Below the pieces are notes generated by a model that saw only the letters and a program-made list of their open reading frames with translations, made no database searches and was not told where the DNA came from. From Robiginitomaculum sp. (GTDB lineage: Bacteria > Pseudomonadota > Alphaproteobacteria > Caulobacterales > Maricaulaceae): a stretch of 64,000 nt of DNA. A program made the translations under genes and the position numbers. Each line of letters begins with the position of its first letter. The first letter of the stretch is position 1. Positions 7,990 to 17,201 of the stretch are shown here, one piece after another. The stretch spans positions 1 through 64,000 of the forward strand of contig JAJFFQ010000016.1 of NCBI GenBank assembly GCA_021776565.1, written 5' to 3'.

Positions 7990-8072
7990 TGGCCAACGCT
8001 CTCCCTGAACATAAGCTAAGTGGCAAAGGAAACGCCGTCAATACAATATCTTAGAAGATAGAACTATAATTC

Positions 8073-9050
8073 CTACATCCTCACCAGAGCAGCGCCCCAG
8101 GTAAACCCTCCACCCAGTGCCTCCATCAGCACCAGATCACCTTTTTTGATGCGCCCGTCCCTGACTGCGGTATCCAGTGCCAGCGGTATGGAGGCGGCAG
8201 AGGTGTTGCCATGCTCGGCCACGGTTGACACCACACGATCCTCGGGCAGGCCCAGACGACGTGAGATGCCTTCAAGAATACGCTGATTGGCCTGATGAGG
8301 AACAAACCAGTCCACATCACTAACGGTCAAACCGGCATCATCGAGCACCTTGGCAATCGAGGCCGAAATATTGGTAATGGCGTGGCGAAACACCTGATTG
8401 CCAGACATACGCAAATGGCCAACTGTCTGGGTTCGTGATGGCCCGCCATCCACATAGAGAAGGTCAGTAAAGCGCCCATCAGAACGAAGATAACTATGAA
8501 CAATTCCTCGTTCGCCCATACCGGGGGCACCTGGCTGACCGCTAAGAACAACGGCCCCGGCGCCATCGCCGAACAGCACGCAGGTTGAGCGATCTTCCCA
8601 GTCAAGAATACGTGAAAATGTCTCGGCCCCGATCACCAGGGCGTTGCGAGCCTGCCCCCGGGCAATAAAACTGTCCGCCGTGGCCAGCGCATATAGAAAG
8701 CCCGAACACACCGCGTTAATATCAAAGGCAAATCCGCGCACCATGCCAAGGTTAGCTTGAATCATTGTCGCCGTTGCCGGAAATGTAAGGTCTGGCGTCG
8801 CTGTGGCAAGAATAAGAAGATCCATATCGCCAGCTTCCATACCGGCTGCTTCTAGCGCCCGTTTGGCCGCATCTGTACCCAGATTAGCGGTGGTTTCACC
8901 ATCAGAGGCGATATGACGACGCTTGATCCCGGTGCGTTTTCTGATCCATTCGTCCGAGGTATCGACCATTTTTGCCAAGTCTGCATTGGACAATACTTTT
9001 TTGGGCAAGCAAGAGCCAACACCGGCAATTACGGAACGAAAACGGCTCAT
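8073..9050 (-). CDS. fabH: beta-ketoacyl-ACP synthase III
   Basis: KAS III starts type II fatty acid synthesis by condensing acetyl-CoA with malonyl-ACP. The 325-residue protein has the full Cys-His-Asn triad: Cys115 ([11 protein letters not shown]), His252 (VPHQANQRI) and Asn282 (EHGNTSAAS). The Gly-rich C-terminal motif [13 protein letters not shown] is intact. Its ATG overlaps the plsX stop (ATGA), so translation is coupled. The genes plsX, fabH and ihfA form a conserved cluster linking phospholipid and fatty acid synthesis. Confidence 0.97.
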   Translation of the reverse strand: MSRFRSVIAGVGSCLPKKVLSNADLAKMVDTSDEWIRKRTGIKRRHIASDGETTANLGTDAAKRALEAAGMEAGDMDLLILATATPDLTFPATATMIQANLGMVRGFAFDINAVCSGFLYALATADSFIARGQARNALVIGAETFSRILDWEDRSTCVLFGDGAGAVVLSGQPGAPGMGERGIVHSYLRSDGRFTDLLYVDGGPSRTQTVGHLRMSGNQVFRHAITNISASIAKVLDDAGLTVSDVDWFVPHQANQRILEGISRRLGLPEDRVVSTVAEHGNTSAASIPLALDTAVRDGRIKKGDLVLMEALGGGFTWGAALVRM

Positions 9051-10105
9051 TGGCTGACACCCTCCTGTTCGACCTTGCTTGTGACCTTGGCCAGTTCTTC
9101 AAGATTGATAGCAATATGTTCCGCATAATCGGAACGGGCCATATTCAAGGCCACGTTCAGGGCATTTGAAAACCCGTAACCGTCCGTGCCACCATGGCTT
9201 TTCACCACAACACCGCCCAGGCCCAAAAACACACCGCCGTTAAATTTTCTGGGATCCATGCGCGACTTCAATTCCTTAAAGGCACTTTTGCTCAAAAGCC
9301 CGCCCACCATGGTCAACAATGACCGCTTCATGCTTTGGCGCAAAAACTCTGCCGCCAACTTGGCCGTACCCTCGGCGGTTTTTAGGGCAACATTGCCGGT
9401 AAATCCATCAGTGACCACCACATCTACCGCGCCCATGGAAATACCATCACCCTCTATATATCCTTGATAGTTCAAACCAAGATCAGCCCGACGGATCAAG
9501 GCATCGGCCTCGCGCACGATACCATTGCCTTTCAGGTCTTCGGTGCCAATGTTCAAAAGGCCAATGCTGGGTTTTTTTGTGCCATGCAATGCCGAAAAAA
9601 ATGCCTCGCCCATTATGGCAAATTCGACCAGTTGTGATGCTGCACATTCAACATTAGCCCCGCAATCCAGCACCACAGAAGCACCGCGTGCTGTAGGCCA
9701 GCTGGCCGCAATCACCGGACGGTGCGCATTGGGTGCCATATGAAGCAGCACTTTGGAGAGCACCATCAAGGCACCGGTATTTCCCGCCGAAACACAGGCA
9801 TGAGCCTCGCCGGTTTTAACAGCCTCGATAGCGTTCCACATGCTGGAGCCACGCGCTTTGCGGATGGCCTGGCTGGGCTTGTCGGTCATCGCCACAAAGG
9901 TATCAGTGTGGCGCACCTGACTAATCCGGGCGGCGGCAGGGTTTTTAGCCAATAATGGCTCTATTTCAGAGGCCACGCCATGAAGCAGTATCTTCAGGGA
10001 ACCATTTTTGGCTTTTTTGGCCAGGATTTGCACGCCATCAACTACAATAGCCGGCGCATGATCTCCACCCATGGCGTCAATAGAAATTACTACAGATTTA
10101 GGCAT
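9047..10105 (-). CDS. plsX: phosphate acyltransferase PlsX
   Basis: It converts acyl-ACP to acyl-phosphate for PlsY-dependent glycerolipid synthesis at the membrane. The signature N-terminus [14 protein letters not shown] lies at residues 5-18, and the motifs [26 protein letters not shown] and [17 protein letters not shown] follow. Length (352 residues) is normal. I placed the start at the ATG just before PKSVVIS; an ATG two codons upstream is equally near the GGGATGG ribosome site. The frame is open a further 58 codons upstream without family similarity. A 75-bp gap separates it from the upstream chaperone gene; the DUF177/YceD gene commonly found in between in alphaproteobacteria is absent. 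Confidence 0.95.
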   Translation of the reverse strand: MPKSVVISIDAMGGDHAPAIVVDGVQILAKKAKNGSLKILLHGVASEIEPLLAKNPAAARISQVRHTDTFVAMTDKPSQAIRKARGSSMWNAIEAVKTGEAHACVSAGNTGALMVLSKVLLHMAPNAHRPVIAASWPTARGASVVLDCGANVECAASQLVEFAIMGEAFFSALHGTKKPSIGLLNIGTEDLKGNGIVREADALIRRADLGLNYQGYIEGDGISMGAVDVVVTDGFTGNVALKTAEGTAKLAAEFLRQSMKRSLLTMVGGLLSKSAFKELKSRMDPRKFNGGVFLGLGGVVVKSHGGTDGYGFSNALNVALNMARSDYAEHIAINLEELAKVTSKVEQEGVSQ

Positions 10106-10179
10106 TTCCATCCCATACAGTTTCTTATCAAAGAAATCTTTGCTTCTTTTGTGCAAAAGACGATAGCCGACAAGTCGGA

Positions 10180-10713
10180 CTATGCAAACGGTGGATAACA
10201 GGGGCCAAATTTTATGATGTCTGCAAAATCCTGTTTCGCCAAAGACTGATCGGTGCCTTGCATATGTTGGGCAAGGCGGGTGCAAAACTTCTTGGGCAGC
10301 GGAGCCTCTGCAAATAAATTATGCTCCAGCGCGATCTTCAATGCCTGAATATCTGCTGTATCCAGGGCAGCATTATAAACCTCTGTCCGTCCATAAAACA
10401 CCTTGGCCATGTCCTTGATACGCTTGCCCACGGATGTGTCACTGGTACCCAGTTCTCGCAAGCTGTTGTCCATTTCGGAAAACATCGCATCAAAAACCCC
10501 CTGCCCCAGCGCCTGTGCATTTTCTTTGTTAAGGCGACGGATCAACAACCAGACATGGATAACCAACAGATCAAAGCGCCCATCAACCGTATCAGGAACA
10601 CCATTATTGGCATATAACACCACTTGTCGGGATGCGGTCAGTGCGTGGTCATAAAGTCTGCGTGCCAAAGCACGAGATTTACGATCCCCAAAAAAGTGAG
10701 AAAACAAGTTCAT
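10180..10713 (-). CDS. ubiquinol-cytochrome c chaperone family protein (CBP3/UQCC-like)
   Basis: A 177-residue helical protein matching the Ubiq_cyt_C_chap family by its layout: N-terminal FSHFFGDRKSRALARRLYDH, the central FDLLVIHVWLLIRRLNKEN and GKRIKDMAKVFYGRTEVYNA. Mitochondrial relatives (Cbp3/UQCC1) assist cytochrome b synthesis for the bc1 complex. In alphaproteobacteria the family commonly sits beside bamE and plsX, as here. The ATG at 10713 is preceded in frame by TTG; neither has a strong ribosome site. It is divergent from bamE across a 111-bp region that should hold both promoters. Confidence 0.85.
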   Translation of the reverse strand: MNLFSHFFGDRKSRALARRLYDHALTASRQVVLYANNGVPDTVDGRFDLLVIHVWLLIRRLNKENAQALGQGVFDAMFSEMDNSLRELGTSDTSVGKRIKDMAKVFYGRTEVYNAALDTADIQALKIALEHNLFAEAPLPKKFCTRLAQHMQGTDQSLAKQDFADIIKFGPCYPPFA

Positions 10714-10824
10714 CAACAGTCACATTCTTGCCTGGATTACGCATTAGGTCATGAACCCAAGACTTGAACTTATGCACGATGCCGGTTAGGTCAACCGGGC
10801 AATCCATTGCCAAGGACGTTTTCC

Positions 10825-11316
10825 ATGCATAAAGCCCTTTCCAAACTGCTTGCCACAGGTTGCCTCGCCCTACTTGCCAGTGCCTGCATGCCCATTTCGC
10901 GCAATCATGGTTTTGTCACGTCCAAGGAAGCACCTGGCGATATTGAATCTGGTGTTGATACCAAAACAACGGTGCTGTCCAAATTCGGCAACCCCTCGCT
11001 CACTGGCGTTTTTGAAAACAACAAATGGTATTATATGTCAGAACTGCGCGAGCAGCTTGGTTATTTACGGCCGCAAACCAAAACGCGAACCATTACCGCC
11101 GTCCTGTTTAGCGATGAGGGTATCGTTGATGATGTGTCCATTTACTCCATCAAGGATGGCCGCATTATCTCGCTCGTCGGGCGCAAAACCCCCACAAGGG
11201 GCCGCGAACTTTCAATCATGCAGCAATTGCTGGGCGGCGTTGGCCGACTGCCACAAGGCTCACTTGGCGACAACCAGAACCTGCCCGGCGGCGCTGGTGG
11301 CCCACGGCGGCAATAG
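10825..11316 (+). CDS. bamE: outer membrane protein assembly factor BamE (OmlA/SmpA)
   Basis: A 163-residue lipoprotein of the BAM complex that inserts beta-barrel proteins into the outer membrane. The signal peptide MHKALSKLLATGCLALLASAC ends in a lipobox Cys. The SmpA/OmlA domain follows: ESGVDTKTTVLSKFGNPSLTG, then a Trp-Tyr motif (NNKWYYMSE) and beta strands. The ATG at 10825 follows AAGGA; a TTG six codons upstream is unlikely. The Gly/Pro/Gln-rich tail (LPGGAGGPRRQ) looks disordered. It converges with the 11333-12109 gene, with 16 bp between stop codons and no obvious terminator. Confidence 0.93.
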   Translation: MHKALSKLLATGCLALLASACMPISRNHGFVTSKEAPGDIESGVDTKTTVLSKFGNPSLTGVFENNKWYYMSELREQLGYLRPQTKTRTITAVLFSDEGIVDDVSIYSIKDGRIISLVGRKTPTRGRELSIMQQLLGGVGRLPQGSLGDNQNLPGGAGGPRRQ

Positions 11317-11332
11317 GTTTTGAACCCATAAT

Positions 11333-12109
11333 TTATTTCAATCCCGTGGTGCTCGCACGTAGAAACAACAAAGCCGATCCAATCCACAGCGCAATGAACA
11401 ATCCATTGGACAACAAAATCGGCCCCAGGGGACTAACTACAGTATAATGTTTAATAACGGTCAGGACGATCAAGGCGATCAGTCCCTGTGCCAGTGCTGT
11501 GGCGAATAATGCGTACGCCATTGCGCGTGGCTGAAAGCGCGCGATGATGGCCCCAATGACCCCGACGGCGAGCACCCCGCCATAAATCAAGTCGAAGGCG
11601 TTGCCCTCTGCGCCGATAAGGCCGACGGCTCCGATCATCCAGACGAGAATGAGTGTCGCAGCAAGCGCGAGGCCAATAGCAATTCGATAGGCGATATTAC
11701 CCACATTCCTCGCTTTTCTCATGACCAGAACGAAAGCAACACCAATACCAACCAGCAAGATACCGGCGATAACAAAATCGCCCAGGTACCAGTTCACTTC
11801 ATTGGTAAATTGCATAGCCACCAGGGGAATGAGCAATATAAAGGCGGAGCCGAGGACGACACCAACAGTGGATTTATTTTGTTTTAACATAACTGGTACG
11901 GTCTCCCTTAATATGCCCATAAATGTTTCGACGAACATCCAAAGAACACACCCTAATAATCCTCTATCTGCTTCTGCGCGCTCCTGGAGAAGATCGTTGA
12001 AGGTTTGCTCCATCCCTTTCCCAAAACGCTCATAATACGGCCTGGAATAAAGGCGGAGCAGTTTTGCATACAAGTGCCGGTAGCGTCGTATTGGATGTTC
12101 AAATGCCAT
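11333..12109 (-). CDS. membrane protein coupled to PadR regulator
   Basis: A 258-residue inner-membrane protein. Residues 1-50 hold the soluble segment RRYRHLYAKLLRLYSRPYYE and a helix (MEQTFNDLLQERAEADRG). This layout is often seen on permeases and small membrane proteins cotranscribed with PadR regulators. About six to seven hydrophobic segments follow. Its ATG overlaps the padR stop by 11 bp (ATGGCATTTGA), indicating translational coupling; an ATG 16 codons upstream lies deeper inside padR and is less likely. It may export a compound or respond to membrane stress, but no transport motif is visible. Confidence 0.8.
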   Translation of the reverse strand: MAFEHPIRRYRHLYAKLLRLYSRPYYERFGKGMEQTFNDLLQERAEADRGLLGCVLWMFVETFMGILRETVPVMLKQNKSTVGVVLGSAFILLIPLVAMQFTNEVNWYLGDFVIAGILLVGIGVAFVLVMRKARNVGNIAYRIAIGLALAATLILVWMIGAVGLIGAEGNAFDLIYGGVLAVGVIGAIIARFQPRAMAYALFATALAQGLIALIVLTVIKHYTVVSPLGPILLSNGLFIALWIGSALLFLRASTTGLK

Positions 12110-12461
12110 AGGCAAAAATTCTCGGCGAAAGCAATTTCTGTTTTGCGACAGCGACAACGCCGCGATAGCGATCCAGTTCCGCCGTTAACGATTTTTGGCC
12201 AAGGCCGGTAATTTTATAATAAACTCGTCGCTCGTCGTTCATTTTCGGGTCTGTTTTATTATCGCTCTCGCGTATAAATCCGGCATCAATCATACGGCCA
12301 ATCGAGCCATAGAGCGTGCCCGGCCCCATCTTTACTTTTCCCTGCGAATCCGCTTCGACCTGCTTCATAATGCCATACCCGTGCCGCTCTCTTGTGCAAA
12401 GCGCGAGGAGGATATGAAGCACTGCCGGCGTGAGGGGTGCACTGGTTTTATTCTTTATCAT
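12099..12461 (-). CDS. PadR-family transcriptional regulator
   Basis: A 120-residue PadR protein with the winged helix at residues 10-75: LTPAVLHILLALCTRERHGYG, the conserved GPGTLYGSIGRMIDAGFI and a DERRVYYKITGLG wing. It is a typical repressor sensing small molecules or membrane stress. A perfect palindrome lies 9 bases upstream of the start (12470-12490), so autorepression is likely. The GTGAAG before the ATG is a moderate ribosome site. It forms a two-gene operon with the downstream membrane protein. Confidence 0.93.
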   Translation of the reverse strand: MIKNKTSAPLTPAVLHILLALCTRERHGYGIMKQVEADSQGKVKMGPGTLYGSIGRMIDAGFIRESDNKTDPKMNDERRVYYKITGLGQKSLTAELDRYRGVVAVAKQKLLSPRIFAYGI

Positions 12462-12469
12462 GCTTCACG

Positions 12470-12490
12470 ATATATCCGTAACGGATATAT
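12470..12490 (-). promoter_or_regulatory. probable PadR operator
   Basis: atatatccgt-a-acggatatat is a perfect 10-bp inverted repeat around one central base, immediately upstream of the padR start. Size and position suit a dimeric winged-helix repressor; binding by this PadR is inferred. Confidence 0.6.
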
Positions 12491-12527
12491 GTCAAATTAA
12501 GCCATATGGAGAGGATGAGCGTCCAAT

Positions 12528-12557
12528 GACTGGATTCCGATTTGCATCGGAATGACG
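12528..12557. repeat. half-element related to the 82-bp family
   Basis: gactggattccgatttgcatcggaatgacg contains ggattccgat/atcggaat pairing arms and the ctggatt..aatgac ends of the dispersed repeat family. It looks like a single arm. Confidence 0.5.
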
Positions 12558-12593
12558 TCCAGGGGAAAGTCTGCCGTATACCCTGCCACCAAC

Positions 12594-12626
12594 AAAAAAC
12601 CCCGACCGTGAAGGCCGGGGTTTTTC
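12594..12626 (-). terminator. intrinsic terminator downstream of hppA
   Basis: On the minus strand ccccggcc and ggtcgggg pair around a ttcacg loop (one mismatch) and are followed by a T-run; on the plus strand a T-run also follows, so it can act in both directions. It lies about 110 bp past the hppA stop, beyond a repeat element. Confidence 0.75.
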
Positions 12627-12643
12627 GTGAAAGCTCTACATTT

Positions 12644-12720
12644 GTCATTACCCGATTTATTCGGGTAATCCAGGCGAGCATCATAAGAACTGGATAGCCG
12701 GAACAAGCCCGGCTATGACA
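12644..12720. repeat. dispersed 82-bp family element
   Basis: gtcattacccg..tcgggtaatccag, a spacer of about 16 bases, then ctggatagccgg..ccggctatgacag. Both halves are hairpins whose outer ends are gtcat/atgac. It sits directly after the hppA stop. Confidence 0.8.
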
Positions 12721-12736
12721 GCCCCGATACTTATCT

Positions 12737-14848
12737 TCAACTCATTTGTGCCAAGACTGCCAATAGCAGCAAGGCAACAATGTTAGTAATCTTAATCATC
12801 GGGTTAACCGCCGGGCCGGCTGTATCCTTATAAGGATCACCAACCGTATCGCCGGTAACCGAGGCCTTGTGGGCCTCCGAACCTTTGCCGCCATGAGCAC
12901 CGTCTTCGATGTATTTTTTGGCATTGTCCCAGGCACCGCCACCGACGGTCATGGACACGGCCACAAAAAGACCATTGACGATCACACCCAGCAGCATTGC
13001 GCCCAGCGCCGAAAACGCAGCCGATTTATCGGCGAACATGGTAATGGCAAAGAACAGGATAACCGGGGAAAGAACAGGCAGCAGGGACGGCACGATCATT
13101 TCCTTGATCGCTGCCTTGGTCAGAAGATCAACAGCGCGGCCATAATCCGGCTTGGCCTTGTATTCCATAATGCCCGGGATTTCACGAAACTGGCGGCGAA
13201 CTTCGGCCACCACGGCGGTTGCGGCGCGGCCAACGGCCATCATCGACATGCCACCAAAGAGGTAAGGCAACAAACCACCAAACAACAACCCGACAATCAC
13301 GTATGGATTGGTCAGCGAGAAATCCACATTCACACCGGCAAAGAACGGGAAGTTCACTGCATCAGCAGAAAAGTGTTTGAGGTCTTCGGTGTAGGCGGCA
13401 AACAATACCAGCGCACCAAGACCGGCAGAGCCAATGGCATAGCCCTTGGTCACTGCCTTGGTAGTGTTGCCCACAGCATCCAGGGTATCGGTGGTTTTAC
13501 GAACCTCCTCATCCATTTGAGCCATTTCGGCAATACCGCCAGCATTATCGGTCACCGGGCCAAAGGCATCCAGTGCAACAATAAGCCCGGCTAGCGCCAG
13601 CATGGTGGTCACAGAAATGGCGATACCGAATAGACCGGCCAGGTTAAAGGTGACCAGAATACCAACAATGATAATCAAAGCCGGCAGAGCCGTGGATTCA
13701 AGCGATACCGCAAGCCCCTGAATGACGTTGGTGCCGTGACCGGATTCGGAAGCCTTGGCGATGGAGCGCACCGGGCGATAGTTTGTGCCCGTATAGTATT
13801 CGGTAACCCAGATGATGAGCGCCGTAACCACAAGGCCAACAATACCGGCCTGATAAAGCGCCATGCCCGTCATGTCTGTGCCTTCAATGGGGCCAAAGCC
13901 ATTGGGGAGCACCTTGTTGATGACAAGGCCAATGGCACCCACCGATAAAACACCGGCGGCAATAATGCCTTTATAAAGCGCGCCCATAACATTGTTTGAT
14001 TTACCCAGTTTGACAAAAAATGTGCCGATGATCGAGGTGATGATACAAACCCCGCCAATGGCCAATGGCAACAACATCATTTCGGACGAGCCGGAAAAAT
14101 AAATCGAGGCCAGAACCATGGTGGCGACAATAGTCACCGCATAGGTTTCAAACAGGTCGGCGGCCATACCGGCGCAATCGCCAACATTATCGCCTACGTT
14201 ATCGGCTATGGTGGCCGGGTTGCGTGGATCATCTTCGGGGATACCCGCTTCAACCTTGCCAACCATGTCGCCGCCAACGTCCGCACCCTTGGTGAAGATA
14301 CCGCCGCCAAGACGAGCAAAGATGGAAATCAGTGAGGCACCAAAGCCGAGCGCCACCAGCGCGTCAACAACGGTACGGTCAGTAATGTCAAAGCCCATAG
14401 GGCCGATCAACATGGCGTAATAACCGGCGACGCCAATAAGCGCGAAGCCCGCAACCAGCATGCCTGTTATGGCGCCGGCACGAAACGCCACGTCCAGACC
14501 TTTGGACAGTGAATTACGAGCTGCCTCTGCGGTGCGTACATTGGCGCGAACCGAAACCAGCATACCGATAAATCCGGCGGCACCAGAAAGAACAGCGCCG
14601 ATAATAAACCCAATTGCGACTTCCCAGCCAAGAAGGAAAAAGATCAGAACCAGGATAGCCACACCAACCATACCGATGGTGGTGTATTGCCGTTTCAGAT
14701 AGGCATTGGCCCCTTCCTGAATGGCTTTGGCAATTTCCTGCATCTTGTCCGAGCCAACACTGGCTTTCAGAAGTGTCTGCGTTTGTACCGCACTATAAAC
14801 CAGCGCAATCAGGCCGGCAGCAATAACCAGCATTAGTTCCATACTCAT
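12737..14848 (-). CDS. hppA: membrane-bound proton-translocating pyrophosphatase
   Basis: It couples pyrophosphate hydrolysis to proton pumping across the inner membrane. The 703-residue, roughly 16-helix protein has the substrate motif [20 protein letters not shown] and the acidic motifs [20 protein letters not shown], plus the C-terminal repeat [10 protein letters not shown] and [18 protein letters not shown]. The sequence [10 protein letters not shown] has Lys at the position that is Ala in potassium-dependent enzymes, which predicts a potassium-independent proton pump. A GGGAA ribosome site precedes the ATG. It is transcribed divergently from zapE. Confidence 0.96.
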   Translation of the reverse strand: MSMELMLVIAAGLIALVYSAVQTQTLLKASVGSDKMQEIAKAIQEGANAYLKRQYTTIGMVGVAILVLIFFLLGWEVAIGFIIGAVLSGAAGFIGMLVSVRANVRTAEAARNSLSKGLDVAFRAGAITGMLVAGFALIGVAGYYAMLIGPMGFDITDRTVVDALVALGFGASLISIFARLGGGIFTKGADVGGDMVGKVEAGIPEDDPRNPATIADNVGDNVGDCAGMAADLFETYAVTIVATMVLASIYFSGSSEMMLLPLAIGGVCIITSIIGTFFVKLGKSNNVMGALYKGIIAAGVLSVGAIGLVINKVLPNGFGPIEGTDMTGMALYQAGIVGLVVTALIIWVTEYYTGTNYRPVRSIAKASESGHGTNVIQGLAVSLESTALPALIIIVGILVTFNLAGLFGIAISVTTMLALAGLIVALDAFGPVTDNAGGIAEMAQMDEEVRKTTDTLDAVGNTTKAVTKGYAIGSAGLGALVLFAAYTEDLKHFSADAVNFPFFAGVNVDFSLTNPYVIVGLLFGGLLPYLFGGMSMMAVGRAATAVVAEVRRQFREIPGIMEYKAKPDYGRAVDLLTKAAIKEMIVPSLLPVLSPVILFFAITMFADKSAAFSALGAMLLGVIVNGLFVAVSMTVGGGAWDNAKKYIEDGAHGGKGSEAHKASVTGDTVGDPYKDTAGPAVNPMIKITNIVALLLLAVLAQMS

Positions 14849-14863
14849 AATGATTTTCCCATC

Positions 14864-14877
14864 TTGTCATTTGACAA
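14864..14877 (-). promoter_or_regulatory. palindrome upstream of hppA
   Basis: ttgtca-tt-tgacaa is a perfect inverted repeat 16 bases upstream of the hppA start, inside the 178-bp divergent hppA/zapE region. It may be an operator; no binding protein can be named. Confidence 0.3.
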
Positions 14878-15026
14878 TTACGGAGCCACACATGCGACGC
14901 ACTGCCCCAACTCTTGCGCGGACATAGCGTTAAAGCTTTTTATGTGCAAGCACTTACCCTGAGAAATTTGGAGGTTTCATTCAGTCCGACAATCGCTTTT
15001 TCATTCTTTGCCGTCATAGTGCATTT

Positions 15027-16169
15027 ATGAACACACCAATTTCACGATGGCGGGCGCTGGTTGCGCAGGGCGCACTGGAGCCAGACCCGGCCCAGGAACG
15101 CGCAGCGCAAATACTTAGCGTGCTGCACGGACGTCTTAAAGGCTGGCGTCCAGGCAAGCGACGTCTTCTATTTGGACGTCCCGAACCGGAACCCGAAGGC
15201 GTTTATCTTTATGGTGGTGTTGGGCGCGGTAAATCCATGTTGATGGATATGTTTTTTGAATCTGTGCCTTTTGAACAAAAACAGCGTGTGCACTTTCAGG
15301 AATTTATGCTGGCAACCCATGCTGCCCTTGCCCGCTGGCGCAAGCTGGATGATCGGGAAAGGCGCAAGCACCCTGATTTTGTGCGTGGATGTGGTGATGA
15401 CCCGATCCCCCCAATTGCCAAAGCCATAGCCAAAGTGACCTGGGTTCTATGCTTTGATGAAATGCAGGTGAACGATATTGCCGATGCCATGTTGCTGGGG
15501 CGTTTGTTTGAACAACTCTTTGAGCGCGGTGTGGTGGTTGTTACCACATCCAACCGCCCCCCGGATGACCTTTACAAGGACGGTCTGAACCGCCAGCGTT
15601 TTCTGCCCTTTATTGCCCAGATAAAATCCCGCCTTGCTGTTCACGCACTGGAATCAGTGCGCGATTACCGTCTGGGAAAGCTGCGCGAAGATAAAACCTG
15701 GTATGCGCCTCTGAATGAAGACACCCGCAAAAAAATTGACGCACTGGCGCAAAAACTGACCATGGGGCTTGGCCAACATGCCAGACGCATCAGCTTGTCT
15801 GGTCGTCATTGGGACATTGAAAACACGGCAGGCGGCGTTGCCCGTCTTTCTTTTGCGCAAGTATGCGAGGAAGCACGCGGTGCTGCCGATTATCTGGAAC
15901 TGGCCCGGCAATTCCATACATTGGTGCTGGATAATGTGCCCATTCTTGATGACGCACATGCAGGCGCGGCAAAACGTTTTGTCTCCCTGATTGATGCTTT
16001 ATATGAGGCCAGGGTAAAACTGATAATCAGTGCCGAGGCCGAGCCGGGCAAACTTTATCAGGCCAACACAGGCGAGTTTGAGTTTGAACGCACCGCCTCA
16101 CGGTTGATCGAAATGCAAAGCAGCGCATACCTCGCCGCCGGACATGGCAACAGCGCATTGGCGGTTTGA
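15027..16169 (+). CDS. zapE: cell division ATPase ZapE (AFG1 family)
   Basis: A 380-residue AFG1-like AAA-type ATPase; in E. coli ZapE acts at the Z-ring under stress and low oxygen. The Walker A motif YGGVGRGKSMLMD is at residues 62-74 and Walker B VLCFDEMQVND near 140. The family motifs VTTSNRPPDDLYKDGLNRQRFLPFI and the C-terminal FERTASRLIEMQS are present. No strong ribosome site precedes the ATG at 15027. The gene ends 7 bp before the converging dehydratase gene. Confidence 0.93.
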   Translation: MNTPISRWRALVAQGALEPDPAQERAAQILSVLHGRLKGWRPGKRRLLFGRPEPEPEGVYLYGGVGRGKSMLMDMFFESVPFEQKQRVHFQEFMLATHAALARWRKLDDRERRKHPDFVRGCGDDPIPPIAKAIAKVTWVLCFDEMQVNDIADAMLLGRLFEQLFERGVVVVTTSNRPPDDLYKDGLNRQRFLPFIAQIKSRLAVHALESVRDYRLGKLREDKTWYAPLNEDTRKKIDALAQKLTMGLGQHARRISLSGRHWDIENTAGGVARLSFAQVCEEARGAADYLELARQFHTLVLDNVPILDDAHAGAAKRFVSLIDALYEARVKLIISAEAEPGKLYQANTGEFEFERTASRLIEMQSSAYLAAGHGNSALAV

Positions 16170-16176
16170 CATCATA

Positions 16177-17160
16177 TCATGATGACAAAACACCAGCAAA
16201 CAACACAGGATCAACATTACCGCCGGTAGCCACAACACAAAGCGGGCCATTACCCGGCACTTTACCTTGTAAGGCGGCGGCCAAAGACACTGCGCCACCT
16301 GGCTCGATCACGATTTTGAGGTATTTGAAAGCAAAACGCATGGCCGCCCTCACCTCATCATCACTGACGGCAAAGCCTGCGCTAACAAGTTCCTTGTTGA
16401 TGGCAAACGGCATGGCGCCAGGCATCGGGGTCATGATCGCATCACAGATGGATTGCGCATCAGGCGCATTGCTCACCCTTTTACCCGCCAGGAATGAGCG
16501 TTTATGGTCATCAAAACCGTCCGGTTCCACAGTATATATTTTTGTCGTTGAACTTAATTCGCTCATAGCCAGCGAGATGCCGGCCATTAACCCGCCGCCC
16601 CCCGCACCACAGGCCAGCGCCTCAAGCTGAACGCCTGTTTCACCACACTGTTTTGCAATTTCCAACCCGACACTGCCTTGCCCGGCAATAATAAGCGGAT
16701 CATCATAGGAAGGGATCAGCAGTGCCTTGCGCCGAGCTGCAAGGTCTCGGGCAATGCGTTCACGATCATCACTGGCGCGATTATAACTCACCACCTCGGC
16801 CCCCAGATAACGCACGCCTTCGCTTTTCACCAAAGGTGCATCTTCTGGCATAACGATAGCGGCCTTCAGGCTAGCCTCGGCAGCCGCAGCGGCCACCCCT
16901 TGCGCATGATTGCCCGATGAAAATGCGACAACCCCACCGGGATATGCCTGGGGATCAACTTGCATCAACCGGTTGCTGGCCCCGCGATATTTGAACGAGC
17001 CGGTTTTTTGCAAACATTCAGCCTTGATGAATACGGCCCGATTGGCCTTTTCATCCAGCATATCGCAACGCAATAGCGGCGTGCGTACAACACGGCTCTT
17101 TATGCGCTCATATGCCGCCTCTACATCAGCAAAATCAGGTGGAATAATTTTTTCAGTCAT
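16177..17160 (-). CDS. PLP-dependent serine/threonine dehydratase family enzyme
   Basis: A 327-residue fold-type II PLP enzyme. Lys57 in GSFKYRGA forms the Schiff base, SSGNHAQG (81-88) holds the substrate carboxylate, and the CGAGGGGL loop binds the PLP phosphate. There is no C-terminal ACT domain, so it is not the feedback-regulated biosynthetic IlvA; it is closer to catabolic threonine dehydratase or serine racemase. It would deaminate L-threonine or L-serine to 2-oxoacids. It stands between zapE (convergent) and the acyl-CoA operon, 41 bp beyond the end of that operon, and may be its last gene. Confidence 0.85.
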   Translation of the reverse strand: MTEKIIPPDFADVEAAYERIKSRVVRTPLLRCDMLDEKANRAVFIKAECLQKTGSFKYRGASNRLMQVDPQAYPGGVVAFSSGNHAQGVAAAAAEASLKAAIVMPEDAPLVKSEGVRYLGAEVVSYNRASDDRERIARDLAARRKALLIPSYDDPLIIAGQGSVGLEIAKQCGETGVQLEALACGAGGGGLMAGISLAMSELSSTTKIYTVEPDGFDDHKRSFLAGKRVSNAPDAQSICDAIMTPMPGAMPFAINKELVSAGFAVSDDEVRAAMRFAFKYLKIVIEPGGAVSLAAALQGKVPGNGPLCVVATGGNVDPVLFAGVLSS

Positions 17161-17201
17161 ACAACATCTAAAGCGGAAATTATGAAAACATTATGAGCAA
17201 A

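Noticed and set aside
12869-13594. A 241-codon open frame antisense to hppA
   Set aside because: It lies entirely opposite the strongly conserved pyrophosphatase, is His/Gly-rich as expected of a complement of Ala/Gly/Val codons, and has no ribosome site or domain.
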